Shown here piece by piece: positions 1-11,364 of a stretch of 64,000 bases of DNA. Source of the DNA: Seminavis robusta (lineage: Eukaryota > Bacillariophyta > Bacillariophyceae > Naviculales > Naviculaceae); assembly GCA_903772945.1 (NCBI GenBank), contig CAICTM010000010.1, positions 124,001 to 188,000 of the forward strand. Direction: 5' to 3'. Both the position numbers and the translations under genes were made by a program. Within the stretch, counting starts at the first letter, position 1, and the number at the start of each line of letters is the position of its first letter. The notes below the pieces were generated by a model. It made no database searches. It saw only the letters and a program-made list of their open reading frames with translations, and was not told the DNA's origin.

Positions 1-2
1 AT

Positions 3-401
3 GAGGGTAGTCATACTAGTAACAGTCAGCTCTCTCTTCGGCGGTTTCACACTCACGAAGGCACCACTGGTGCTGGTAGTGGTACTAGTAGTAGAAGGAC
101 CCACCGAAGACTGCTTGCTCATGACGAGAAACTCCGCCGATGGAAGAGTATCTGTGGCAGTGACAAGAATGGTAAAGGCAGTGGAAACAAGGACTCTGCC
201 TCCTCATCTCCACCTTGTTTGCCCAAGAGAAAGGGATCTTCCTCCAAGCTGTTTCCTATTTGCAAGAATGATACTGCTACTGGTACTGATGCTAACAAAC
301 TGCCAAAGGACCTTCTACCACTGCCTAATGAAGATTCACACAACTTGAAGCTCACTAGAAGAAGCACTCTGCCTCCAACGTTACCCTCAAGATTCAAGTA
401 A
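3..401 (+). CDS. 3' end of an unknown Ser/Thr-rich gene (5' truncated by window edge)
   Basis: The third frame is open from the first base of the window to a TAA at 399-401 (132 codons), so the gene probably begins upstream of the window. The protein is hydrophilic, rich in Ser, Thr, Gly and Arg, with a Gly/Thr/Ser run (GTTGAGSGTSSRR) near the start and basic patches. A C-terminal RRSTLPP fits the basophilic kinase/14-3-3 pattern R-x-x-S/T-x-P, which also occurs in the gene at 3168. No domain is recognised. The competing frames on both strands give less plausible, Cys/Val-rich proteins. It could be a terminal exon or a chance frame; the link to the 3168 gene rests only on composition and one motif. 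Confidence 0.45.
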   Translation, partial: EGSHTSNSQLSLRRFHTHEGTTGAGSGTSSRRTHRRLLAHDEKLRRWKSICGSDKNGKGSGNKDSASSSPPCLPKRKGSSSKLFPICKNDTATGTDANKLPKDLLPLPNEDSHNLKLTRRSTLPPTLPSRFK

Positions 402-3167
402 GAAGCACAGAAGCACCATTAGCATTGCATTGTACAGTTGAGAGTTGAGAGTTGATGGGGGGTACAGAGAGATAAAGCAAGTCAAAGCAACCAAGCTAGC
501 AAGTACCAGTATACTCATCCATGCAGGACGAAGATTCCTGCTCAAGCAGCGCTACTTTGCTTAAAACATGTATTCAACTTAACGATAAACATATTCATAT
601 CTACTACATTAAAAATCCATTCACCAACCGATCCACAAACCCCAAGTATTTTGCTGGGTGTAGTAGCTACTACGTTAGTTAATATTAACAGTATCCTCAG
701 ATTATTGTAGACACAGCACAACTAGCTAGGAAGCAAAGGACAGGACGACCCAAGCTTCCAAGCTTCCAACCAAACCTTCCAAGCTTCCAACCAAACCTTG
801 AAGCTTCAAACCCACACAGCAAACTCAGTGGCTACCTGGTACCAGCCGCTCTAGCAGCTACTGAGTACTGGCTGGCTAGCTAGAGCCATAGCAACCGCAG
901 CAAAGGCTACTCGGAGAAACGGAGATGTACGGCGGCTTATTTTTGACTTAACCGCGAACGCAATACTATACTTAAAAAGCACTTTCCGATATGACTCTTC
1001 GAGATTTAAATGGAGGTGAAATAGGGGCAGTATTTGGGGCAGTACACGTCACCTTTCTAAATCTTGAAGTGGTACCATCACAGAACGCCTTAGAGGCTCG
1101 TGCTCCCCGCCACTCAGGTCTACAAGCAGGAATTAAAATTAGATTGCCTTACTCTGGCTAATCCACACTAACTTCTACAACGTAGGAGTACTCTAGAGTA
1201 CCATACCACGATGACGAAGCCATGACGATATCGTATGACAGATGACAGTATCATCGAGCTGCCCGTTTCGTCATCAGGAGGAGGTCACCCCACAACCTCC
1301 CCACACCACTCCACGCGCCACCCCCAAAGATCACAGGGTCTCCTTCAAGCCAAGTAAAGCAACAGAGCTGTTAGCCACTAAAAGCCGTTTGGTGCTTGTT
1401 TCTGCCCGTCACATTACTTCTCTGTGACCGACAAAGTTTGCAATCCTTTCAAGGTTGTCGTTGGCATTTCTGGAGCTGTTCATTGCAGTGTGTGATAATG
1501 TAACTCTCCAGAAGTGGTTTAACATATGCAGTGAACCAGGTCAAGAACCATGATCTCTAACTGCACGTCACTTCACCAATCAAACGAAGCAACAAGCAAT
1601 CCCCTTGAACGAGGAGAAACCGCGATCTCGCCTTGTCAAACGTCCAGTGTTCAGACAAGAGGGTTATCGGTCACGCCTCTGCTCGTGGAACGTGGAACTG
1701 GTGTCAATGATGAGGGTCCTGACTCGCTGACCGCGACGGCAGTGCATGTAGGTACCATAGATCTAAAGCAGAGGATCAATCTGATAAGGGACTCTTGGCA
1801 ATTCTCGCGGGAAGTCGAGTCGTCAAAAAGCGAGACACTGGAACAAACCAAGCAGTGACAACACGTGCCTTTCCCATGGCTGCCTGCTTCCTAAATCATT
1901 TCTCTTTGGGTGTTAGAGCCAACCCGAATATGGCACACTAGTAATAGAGTTCAGTAGGCCACAGCCCAAGGAAATGCACAACCACCAAAAATTGTGGATC
2001 TTCCAAAAGATTTCACCACAAAATTTACGTGGGCCATTCGCTTGCCAGCCACTCAGGTCAAAAGTCAAAAGGCAGGTTCCAGCCTCACAAACACATGACC
2101 ACTCTACGCACCGATACAATATCGTCCGTGCGCATGCTCCATGCTCCACAGCGCCCCAGCTAAATCATTGCATTATAATCTGATGTTCCAATGGGCTTTG
2201 GCCTTTTTTGAAAACACTCCTCCATTGAGAATTGTGTGGCAATAAATCATTTATTTCGTTGTTAAAGCAAAACATACTCGTGCTTGTTGCTAGCTACACG
2301 TACCGGTAGCTACGGTACATGTAGCCACCAAATGAATTCTACAGTTATCAATGTTGGCAGACAAAAGATAGTGCTCCTCTAGCTAGCTAGTCTAGCTAGC
2401 CAGTGCTGCTCTGTTTGCATTTGTGTTCTTGCCCAATTTTTGGCCTGCTCGAGTGAGTCCATCAGATTGATCTCTGATCTCTGATTGAGATAATGTGTTA
2501 GAGCATTCTTGTGATCGTATCGTACCAGAAGCGAGAAACAGGATGCTGATACTAGTAAGCCTCTGGTCTTTAAAAGTCGGTTAGGTATTAGAGGCTCTTT
2601 CGTTCGGGGTTACTCGGAGTAGTATCATGTCTGTTTTGTCCAGTTACTTAAGGTGTGAGGTTATAATTACGGAAGGTTCCAGGGAGGGTTATTATTAATC
2701 ACACATAATTAATAAAGTGCAGTTCCCAAGATTTCTGTCGAGTTGGTTCTTTAACTAATCTGGTGACGTCGGACATGAAGTGCTCTTTCTGATGCCGTTG
2801 CTGAGCAGGGAAGAACTTGTCAGACGCCAATAGATGAGCGTTTCTTCCACCGACTGAGACCTTCTACTGAAACCATCGCGTCGTAAAAGGCACGTCCCAG
2901 ATCGTCCCATGACTACATAAAGCCTCGTATGACCAGCTGGACTGCTGCAAAAGCAGCCTGTTGCGCAGCCCCACTTTTTGTTTGTGGGTACTAGTACTAG
3001 TAGGTTAAAGCTTCGTGCTCGGTCTTGCTCATTATTTTTGTTGTTGGTCTCGGTTAGCCAATCAGCCAACCAAGCACTACCGGTACCGGTACCTAGCTAG
3101 CTAGCCAGCCAAACTACTAGTAAGGCAAGCCAAACAATCACAACACTTAGCTAGCCAGCCAGCCAAG
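402..3167. other. Intergenic region, no supported gene
   Basis: The stretch is AT-rich with scattered palindromes (CTAGCTAG, GGTACC, TACCGGTA). It holds a few short frames, such as one of about 100 codons near 1550-1858 and one near 2755-3069 on the minus strand. None has a recognisable domain, splice partner or coding-like composition. Confidence 0.6.
751..809. repeat. Short tandem repeat containing AAGCTTCCAA
   Basis: AAGCTTCC and CAACCAAACCTTCC are repeated in tandem about three times, so HindIII-like AAGCTT palindromes recur every 10-22 bases. It lies in non-coding DNA. Confidence 0.6.
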
Positions 3168-3806
3168 ATGAAGAGGTCTCCATCTGAAGTTGAGGGCAAA
3201 GGAATCCCCAGTTGTATCTTTGTGCCTGCATGTGAGTTTCCAGATCTTTCCCACAGAAGAAACAGTGAGCCTGTGCTGGGCAGCAAGAGCAGCGAGCACA
3301 GTCACAAGAGCTGCAGCCGCACTAACGCTACAGTTCCTGGCACTACTGAGATTCCTGATGAGAGCTTTAGCAGCTACACTAGCAGCAGCAACTGCAACTT
3401 GCACGAAAGTGGTTTGATGGTGCAGAGAGTCCCACGCAAGACCCGAAGGTTCAGTCAGCCTGTACCACCCACACCGGTACCAGCATGCTTGGATCGAGCC
3501 GAAGCTAGATTTCGACGATGGGCTACTACAGGTACAGGTACAGGTTCCAACTGTCGCAGTGTCAGCGTTTGCACAGCACCTCCTTCCTTGCCACAACGAT
3601 CTCCTGAAGTCTTGCGCAAACAAAGGGATCCGAGACGAGGATTGCCGGCACTCTCTGCGGATCTCGCTAGCATGGCGCAGAGTATCCAACAGCAAAGGCG
3701 GAGGAGTAATAGCATGTCGGGACCGCCCAAGTGTCCCTTGAGAGATAGTCAAACCACGCAAGGCACTGCTGCCACCGCGAATAGTACCAGATGCTCCTCA
3801 GTCTAA
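3168..3806 (+). CDS. Unknown Ser-rich basic protein with 14-3-3-like phosphosites
   Basis: A single 212-codon frame runs from an ATG preceded by a CAAG context to TAA. The protein has no signal peptide and no membrane segment. It is rich in Ser, Arg and Pro. RRNSEP (about residues 29-34), RRFSQP (about residues 91-96) and a C-terminal RRRSNS resemble basophilic kinase sites, and the first two match the mode-I 14-3-3 pattern R-x-x-S-x-P. A Thr-Gly run (TTGTGTG, about residues 116-122) is encoded by the GGTACAGGTACA type of repeat common in this window. The opposite strand is also open over most of this span, but it gives a Cys/Arg-rich product with no regular features, so the plus strand is preferred. 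Function unknown; a regulatory, disordered protein is an inference. Confidence 0.5.
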   Translation: MKRSPSEVEGKGIPSCIFVPACEFPDLSHRRNSEPVLGSKSSEHSHKSCSRTNATVPGTTEIPDESFSSYTSSSNCNLHESGLMVQRVPRKTRRFSQPVPPTPVPACLDRAEARFRRWATTGTGTGSNCRSVSVCTAPPSLPQRSPEVLRKQRDPRRGLPALSADLASMAQSIQQQRRRSNSMSGPPKCPLRDSQTTQGTAATANSTRCSSV

Positions 3807-6127
3807 CTCAAGATCGATTCAAGCTATTTTTCTTGCCTGCTTGCTTGGAACGGAGACATGCACAACAGTTTTTACCTTTTCAACTACAAAACCATAAGAC
3901 TAAGGTCGTTTTTGATTCCTTCGCAAGCCAAGCAGCTGATCTTCGTACCAGCCAGCCACTCGCTCTCTACGATTTTTAATAATGCTACCGTAGTGAGCAA
4001 CCACGCCACGGCCTCCTGCAACGAGCCCATCTTGGCCCGGCAAGCTGTAGCTTGCCGCTCATCGTCGGTACGGGCAGGGCAGGGCAGGGCAGGGCAAGGA
4101 TCAAACCAAAAAGACAGGAGCAGCATTCGTGGCTTTTAGCGTGGTAGCATTGATGGAAGATCCGTATCTACCGGTACTGTTGGCATCGATTGACAAAAGG
4201 CTTTCCTTGGTACGGTACTGTAAGAGATTCAACAGTGTCTTTCAGTCGATAATAGAAGAGCTGTACTGTACCAGGAAACTAGATCTAAGTCTTAGAAAAA
4301 GGAAAGAACACAAGAATCTGATGTTCTCATTTTCCTTGAGGCAAAGACCGGTACTTAGCCATTCTTGAATACAATGAACGCACTCTGGCAAGAGTGTCTC
4401 ACAAGGTCATTTTGTGTTTCACAGAAGATTTAAAGGTTATTGAACCCAACCAAGTTGGCGGGATAACTAACTACAGTCAACAGTAGCTTCAACAGTAAAG
4501 CACGACTTGGTCAGACAGATCCAGTTCTGTAGTGGCAGTTAGTGAGAAGTTTTGATAGGGTTCTTTTTCCTCCAGCTACCAGTATCTAGCTAGATAGCTA
4601 CCGGTAGAAATTAGCTCGTGAGCGGGTAGTACCGGTACAACCGAAAGGGCTAGCTAGACAACAACCACCCAAGCAGTCCAGAGCCACCCCACCTAAACTG
4701 AGCAACAGACCAGCTTTGTCACAGCCATAGGCTCAGCAATACCTGCCAATAGAAGAGTAGTGGATCTCCTGGCAGTTCAGTACTGCATCCCTTTGTTCAT
4801 CTGAAAAAGCGAGACCATACTGGTATACCGTTTGGCAATTTGGCAATTTACTTGCCAGTGGTACATGTATGTGATGCATTGCTGATTGCTGAGTGACCTA
4901 ATCTTGATGTATGTGCCCACACTTCAAACGAAGCAAAGCGCCAAGATTCTATATCCTGCTTGTCGATCGGGGTTCTTGATTGTGCATGATGTTTCTTCAA
5001 TGTGGTTTTAGACGGTATAAAAAGTAGGAAACTGCAGTTGTTGTTGGCTGGGTAGTTGCTTTTTCGATAATCCGACAAGGGTTGCAACGAGGAGCTTTTT
5101 ACAACCAGCCGTAGAGCTAATCCTACAATGCAATGCTACAGGCCCAACCAAGATTCAGTACGGTGGCTGCCAACGGGCATTGGAAAGCAGCCAACCGGCC
5201 CGAGGCTTGAAATGCCTGGCTATACTGCTTCAAGTTACTTGAGAGTCCCTTGCAGCCCTAGTTTCTACATGTGGTTTGGTTATGGCTAGCAGTGGTTTAT
5301 TGTTGATTGTAACGGAAAACTGCCTCTGAAACATCTTAAAATGTCCCGAGGACTGATATGGTGTTCATGCTGCATGCTGGGACATAATTCAGACAATGCA
5401 TGAATTCACAACACTCGTGGGCTTGGCTATTAATACTATGGTAGGCTTCGAGACGCGCAAATGCCTCGCTCGTCAGTTTATCCTCTGTTGGCCGGGTGCT
5501 TGAAATCGCTGCATTGCTGAATACTGTACACCAACATCGAAGAAGAATTGGCAAAGCTACGTACTTCGAGTGGCAGCCGACGTTCGTTGTCGTGAACTGC
5601 CCTTGCGTTGTACTTGCCTCGCTTGCTTTTGCACCTTGCTCCCTGTTCGAAGGCCGGGGCAAGCTTCAGTCTTCGTAGGAACATCAAGCTGCGTCCCAAG
5701 ATATAAGTCTAGCTTTGAGGGACTCCGGCTGGGCACGGCGAGATGCAAAGTGGATCATTTCCCTGTTCAGCCGGATTCTTTCGGTGTATTGGTCATGATC
5801 ATGAAGAAAAAATGAAGCGATGAGCTAGTAAGGAAACAGCAACAGAATTCCAAGCGGTCGGGATTGACGACTGCGTGCTTTGCCCCGCAATCGACACGAC
5901 TCCCGCGCCAAGCGATGAAACCACAACAGCCAGTGAACGGGCCACACACAACAAGATGGGACAATGTTGGCGTTGATGTAGCATCCATACCAGACTAAAG
6001 TCTACAGGCTATACTGAGCCTTATCACAGACTCTGCGTCTAGCTATTAGATTCATAGACAGACACACAGCTCCTGCGTTGATTGTTTGGCTCCGTTGTGG
6101 AACAATCAACCCGAAGCTACCGTACGT
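3807..6127. other. Intergenic region, no supported gene
   Basis: Only short, overlapping, mutually exclusive frames occur here, for example several between 5336 and 5815 on both strands. A pentanucleotide microsatellite sits at 4072-4097. TACCGGTA and CTAGCTAG palindromes are frequent. Confidence 0.6.
4072..4097. repeat. (GGGCA)n microsatellite
   Basis: Five consecutive copies of GGGCA are visible, followed by a degenerate unit. Confidence 0.8.
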
Positions 6128-8424
6128 CTAGAGTTCATTTTGGCAACAAGGAGTGCTTCCTTCTGGTACCTCGTCATCAAAGCAGCTGACATCGCTGCTG
6201 GGCCCCGGAGAGCTATTGGTTGGTTGGGTGCAAGGAGACGACCTCACAGTGGATGTATACTCGAACTCTTTGTGGTCAACGGCACTGTGGAAGGTGCAAC
6301 TTCCGTCCCCAGTAGGCTCTGCCATGGTATTGCACGCTCTTTGACTTGCTTCGCTCATGTACATTCTTGTGCTTGCTTCTTTCCGTTCACTCCTTTTGTA
6401 ATCAACATGCATCCTTTCGGTACGGTGACCAGACCCCTTTTTTGTGCTTGTTTGGATCAGTGCATCCGGTGCACTGAAGACAACATGACCACCAACAATC
6501 CCCACAACCACAGAAAGGAACAGAGGAATCGAATAAATCATCACAACCAGCATAATCGCATACCCCATGGTCAGTTGCAAGCCATAGAAGGTGGCCGAAA
6601 CGGCCAGTCGAGACATTCCAGGTCCATATTTTCTGACCGTGACACGCCGTTGTTGAATCACAAACTCGAGTGACATGCCAAACAATATAGTAAAGAAACA
6701 GGCCAAGACAAGAGCGCCTGGGGTCTCCAGAATAATGCTTGGAAACAGGTAGATGGCACAGGTAGAGCCAACCCAATTGAATCCATCCATATACATGCTG
6801 GTACCACCGTAGCACCACGGTTCATCTGATTCTGTTTGATTCGAATTTGCCTCCACAACAACCTCCTGTGAGGGCACATTGGGTGCTTGTGGCTGCCACA
6901 TGCCAACACAAGCTGTGTTCATGGCTCCGCCAACCGTTCCACCCTCCGTACAGGTTTCGACCGCCTTGCTAACCTGTCCTGTGGCAGCCAACACGGCAGG
7001 ATCCAGGCAGTATAATCCGTATTTCTCACTGATATACCCATTGGCATTGTCGGCATTGGGTATATCCAAGCAGCTCATCCAACAGTAAAACTCGGTTTTG
7101 TTGTTGCACGCGGCTGCATTTTCGACATGCTGTAAACGACGTCTTGGGGTTGTTGTGGTAGTGGTGGCAGTACTCAAGAAGTCTTGGTGAGTTCCAGCAG
7201 GAGTATCATCGCTCGAAAAGCCACAGCCAATAGAAACATCGCCAGCACTGTTGCTGGAAATATCTCCAAAGGTGCGACTGGTCTTGGTTTGCCCTTTGAG
7301 TACCATGGCTTGTCTCATATCCCCAAAGGTTCTGGCTTGGCCTGATGCTGTTTGCTCCACAATGGCAGATTCTGGCACCAGGTGCACTGCAGGAGGGAAA
7401 TAGTTAGAACAAAGGAATCAATCATTGCTGATCAGATGAATTGTTTGTCACGGAGCAACTTACTCATTCCATACCAAGCGCGGCTTTGTCCAGCTTGCAT
7501 GTGTACAGCATGTCTTGTTGCTTTCAAAGGAAGAGTGTCTGGAGTGTTGAGCCACTGTTCTGCCCCTGCTCCCAGCATAATGGCAATCGAATTGGGTGGG
7601 AATGCAACTGGTTTCAGTTGTCCATCGGCTGGATCCTTGATGAGGAAAGATTGATCTGCACCTGTGGCCATATCGGAGTTACAGGAATGAGCTGGAACAA
7701 AGGCTAGAAAGAGCCCTGCATCACTATGCACTTGCAGTGCAGGTTCGTGTTGGCTATGATTCTCAGATAATAATGAGGAGCTGTTCTTGGAGTAGACATG
7801 GAAGTGTTCCAAATTGGTGGCTGCCTTTACAATGGAAGAAATTGAGTTGTAAGTGACTCCATAAGAAGTCTTGATCAAAGGTTTCTGGTAGGAAGATGTG
7901 TATAGTTCTTGTCGCTTGGCCTGCAGGAGTAGGTTGTCCACCGCACTGAGGAACACTGTGGCTGTTTGTGCCACCTGGTCCCTGAGAGTCTCCATGGCCT
8001 GGACCGTGTCCTCCCCACATTGCGCAGCTAGTTCTGGGGTATCAAGAGGCAAAGGGCTGAACCCCACTGTGGCAGTGGCCAGGGTGCTGCGAACGGTCTG
8101 TCCGTCACCCAATAGAACAGTGTCTGCCCCTTTCAATTCATGAAACGACTTTTCATCTTTAATTTTGTTTTGGCACCCACACAAACCATTCAGGGCTACT
8201 TGCTTTGTTGTTGTTGCTGTTGTTGTTGCTGTGGTAGTAATGGCAACCAACCCAGTTGTGGTTAGGGCTTCTGCCAGCCGTGGTAAGTTTTCCTCCTTGA
8301 TCAATTCCGATGATGAGAACACCAGAGGCTCATAATTAGAAGAAAGAGCAGCGCTACGAGTACAACTGAGCAGAGCAGCAGAGACCAAGAGCCATAAGGC
8401 GGAACTCGGAGTAGTGATCTTCAT
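6128..8424 (-). CDS. Fusion: secreted 2OG-Fe(II)-oxygenase-like domain plus Ctr-type copper transporter
   Basis: Two exons, 8424-7464 and 7386-6128, are joined by a 77-bp intron with GTAAGT and TGCAG borders; phase 1 fits and gives 739 residues. Residues 1-25 look like a signal peptide. Residues about 30-320 resemble an iron/2-oxoglutarate oxygenase: H233-S-D235 followed by A-G-L-F, and a distal R-H (H305). The second exon has a Cys-rich stretch, then from about residue 518 a Ctr core: MYMDGFNW before the first membrane segment, an M-x-x-x-M in the second (IMLVVMIY) and G-x-x-x-G in the third (VGIVGGHVVF). These are hallmarks of eukaryotic Ctr copper transporters, which form trimers that import Cu(I). 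The cytosolic tail is about 120 residues. The Ctr assignment is strong; the oxygenase assignment is weaker and activity is unproven. Copper-uptake function is inferred from family membership. Confidence 0.82.
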
Positions 8425-9564
8425 GGTGTCTCTCTTCGCTTGCTACCGTGGTGGCGTGGAGAAGAGTGTGATTTTTTGTGAAGACACCCCTCACACCAGA
8501 AGCGTCCGAAGCAGCAGCAGCAGCAGCCCAAGCGGACCACGTTGCTCAAGCGAACGCAAAACTCTCCAACGCCCCTTCCAAGGCTTATGTATTTATTGTC
8601 GAATAAATCCCGAGTCATGTTAATTAATTAAGAGCCGTATACCGTAGTGTCGTAGCGTGATCGATGCTTAAGGGGACTCGAATCACGTTTTTCTAGAGTT
8701 CTTGGGTCGGATGTCACCGCGAGTGGGAAACGGACCCTTTTCCAATGACAAAGATCTGCCAGAGAGTGTGAGAAACTCAGGATGTAAGCTTACTAGTAGA
8801 AGTTACTGAATGGTTACACATTATTTATTTGGAAAGATTGAGTTGGTAAGATTGATCACAGGATAGGTGGGCAGATAGACAAGCGGCTAGCTGCTGCCGA
8901 GTTGGAAGCTACGTCAACTTTGTACCGGTACTTAAAAATGGTGCCTTTCAACGCTCCGTCATGGAACGGCGAATATCCCCCAGCCGGCTCGTTTTGAGAA
9001 CCGGAAGGGCTGCATCCCGACAAGACGTTGCCCCGCTGAGCACGATACCAGTAGGGTACCGGTAGGTAGAGGATGTATGCCCTAACCCATACACACCCGA
9101 GACAAAGGCAGCCAGCAACTTAGCTCCATCTAAGCAGTACTCGTCCCACATCGATATCCTCAAAGAGTCTCGGTTATCTTTGTCTTTCAAGCACCTACAT
9201 GTGTGCGAGAAACCTGGCCCGTCACGAGACAGCAAACTGTATGTTCACGATGTTCCTATTACCAGAATGTGTGGTTCTTCGATTCAGGCGGTACCGTACC
9301 AGTAGTTTCTAATACCAAGCTAGTTGAACTCAGGCTGACCGAATGAAACAATCCGTGAAGCCGTGCCTACAGTTTGGTAGATGCTCGAATACCGGCCCGT
9401 CATTGGTGTGTTGGATTTGGAAGCAGCCACAGATTTGTCGCGCAACAGACACTCCACGTTGAAGGAAGCTACGTTATGCGGTAGGACGTAAGCAGTCCTT
9501 GAATCCAGCGCTTCACACTGCAAGGAAGCCAGCAGACTGCCGTAGCACTCACGGATTCCTATTC
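8425..9564. other. Intergenic region, no supported gene
   Basis: No coding-like frame is seen. The first 200 bases are probably the promoter and 5' UTR of the minus-strand copper-transporter fusion and contain a CAG-type trinucleotide stretch around 8512-8530. Confidence 0.55.
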
Positions 9565-10860
9565 TTATTTTTCAGTCTCCCAGCGGCTCTCTTTGGGGAT
9601 GGGCCCTCCAACCGACCAGTGTACATGAGCTATTCGAATTTCGATATCGTTGGTAACTTGCAAGACACTTGAAAGAACCGTGCGATCACTTTGGGGTTGT
9701 CCCTTGAAGGAAAACTTGAGGTCGGCCGTGTACGTGACTGACGCCACCATCCCGCCCGCCATTAATGTGATGTTGTCGATACTGACAAGAATGGCATGAT
9801 CGATATCAATGTCATCACAGAGCATTCCCGCCAAATCCTTTCGTCCGATGGGATTTCCACTGCTTCGAATCCATAGGATATCCTTGGTGTAGTACTGATC
9901 AAAGAATGCTTCAAAGCACGTTTTCTTGACTTGTTTGCTAGATCCGTTTTGGAATATAGAATCAAAGTCTGCGTAGTAGTCAGTCATGAAGGATCGGATT
10001 CGTTGCTTGGTGAGGAGCGTAGTTTTGTTCGACTTGCCGGTAGCCTCTGCGATACCGGTACTTCGGTTGCTATCCCCTCGTTTGGCACGAGGATTGGACG
10101 ACGGTGCGTGTTGCCGTGGCTGTCGAATTGCAATCTCTCCAGGTTTTTTTACTTTCTTCTTTTTGCTGGATGCCCTGACGTTGTCTCTGGAGGAACTGGT
10201 GTGCCTACTTGGCTGCTTCGGTCCAAGTTCCCTGGAGCGTTGTGCGCTGCTGCTGTGGTTACTCCTGGATTGTCCCCATCCGCCATGGTCTTCCGTGTCT
10301 GTCGGGCATGGTTCCAAGGAAGGGGCCACAGATTCCTTGTCTGTGTTACCTGTACCTGTACCTGTACTGGTAGTGATGGACACGGTTGTACAAGTAGCTG
10401 TGGAGGCAGCGGCTGTGGACTGTTGACGCTTTCGTTCGGGTTTAACTAACTCCCGCGATCCAGCCTCTTCATAGGTGTTAGCGATAGGGATACTGTGTTT
10501 GATTGGATCAAACTCGGTGTCATTGTCGGAACAGGAACCGCAACAGCCCTTGTGGTTGTTGTTGCTGCTGTTGCTTGCAGTACTGGTACCGATAGTGCTG
10601 CTGGTGTTGCTTCTGAAGCTCTGATAAATTTCTTGTGGTTCCTGCGCACTGATATTGATACTAGTACCGGTAAGGCTGGTTAGGTCTTCTACTGAAGGTT
10701 TTCGCGTGGGAAGTTTCATGGCTGATCCCGCGGAAAAAGTCGTCGAGTTGCTGTGATTGCTGCTCCTCGATATACTCTGACTCTGACGCTGAGGTCCAGA
10801 AGCACCATCGCTTGGCTTTGAGTTGAGACTGACCGAGTTTGCGCTAATCCTGTTCATCAT
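9565..10860 (-). CDS. NTF2/SnoaL-like domain protein with long disordered N-terminus
   Basis: A single exon of 431 codons starts at the first of two adjacent ATG codons. Residues 1-285 are low-complexity and rich in Ser, Thr, Asn and Arg, with a Cys-Cys patch (KGCCGSCSD) and a Lys cluster (KKKKVKK) that could act as a nuclear signal. Residues about 288-425 form the only folded part: an N-terminal helical segment (TKQRIRSFMTDYYADFD), an aromatic central part (FEAFFDQYYTKDILWI) and alternating strands ending in IRIAHVHWSVGG. This order and length fit the SnoaL/NTF2-like cone fold. Such folds either bind small ligands or mediate protein contacts; the sequence does not say which. A Thr-Gly run is encoded by a GGTACAGGTACA repeat. 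The promoter probably lies above 10860. Confidence 0.72.
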   Translation of the reverse strand: MMNRISANSVSLNSKPSDGASGPQRQSQSISRSSNHSNSTTFSAGSAMKLPTRKPSVEDLTSLTGTSINISAQEPQEIYQSFRSNTSSTIGTSTASNSSNNNHKGCCGSCSDNDTEFDPIKHSIPIANTYEEAGSRELVKPERKRQQSTAAASTATCTTVSITTSTGTGTGNTDKESVAPSLEPCPTDTEDHGGWGQSRSNHSSSAQRSRELGPKQPSRHTSSSRDNVRASSKKKKVKKPGEIAIRQPRQHAPSSNPRAKRGDSNRSTGIAEATGKSNKTTLLTKQRIRSFMTDYYADFDSIFQNGSSKQVKKTCFEAFFDQYYTKDILWIRSSGNPIGRKDLAGMLCDDIDIDHAILVSIDNITLMAGGMVASVTYTADLKFSFKGQPQSDRTVLSSVLQVTNDIEIRIAHVHWSVGGPIPKESRWETEK

Positions 10861-11364
10861 GGTTGTCTCTTCAAATTTTGTGCTTCCGCTTGCTGCTACT
10901 GCTACCAGGTACAGCCACAGCTTGCTTCCGCGACTTCGAGTGGGTGTGTGAGCTCAAGTAAGTACGAGTAATACTAGTCAGTCTAGCTAGTAGTACGCTG
11001 TAACTCTGAACTGGTGTGTGGGTTCCTTTCGAAAAAGTGAGAAACCGAGAAACTGTTTGACCATTTCACTCCACCAGTCCACCAGTAAACTTGTAAACTT
11101 TTTAGTACTCTAAAAGTCCTTTTTCAACAAGGGGAAGTCACGCAGATCATGAGGTTGTCAAAACGCATTAGAGAAGAAGAACTCAGTGTCATCTCAGACA
11201 TGGTTTCTGTATTGTCTTTTAATTCTTCACTGGTCAAAAGTGGCTTTCATAATGCCCCACTAGATCTAGCCTTTGCTTAACTTGAACCGTGACCGTTTGG
11301 TAATCGGAATGGTCATCAAGACCCAATCCATGATGCCCAGTGCTGGCAGCTTTTTACCGAAAGA
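10861..11364. other. Intergenic region, probable promoter side of the NTF2-like gene
   Basis: The interval is AT-rich, with CTAGCTAG palindromes near 10980 and no coding-like frame. It ends where homology to a retroelement reverse transcriptase begins. Confidence 0.5.

Noticed and set aside
1550-1858. Plus-strand frame of 102 codons
   Set aside because: No domain or context; length is within chance expectation for the window.
3147-3761. Minus-strand frame of about 200 codons opposite the Ser-rich gene
   Set aside because: Cys/Arg-rich product without motifs; the plus strand has regular Ser/Arg motifs and a better start.
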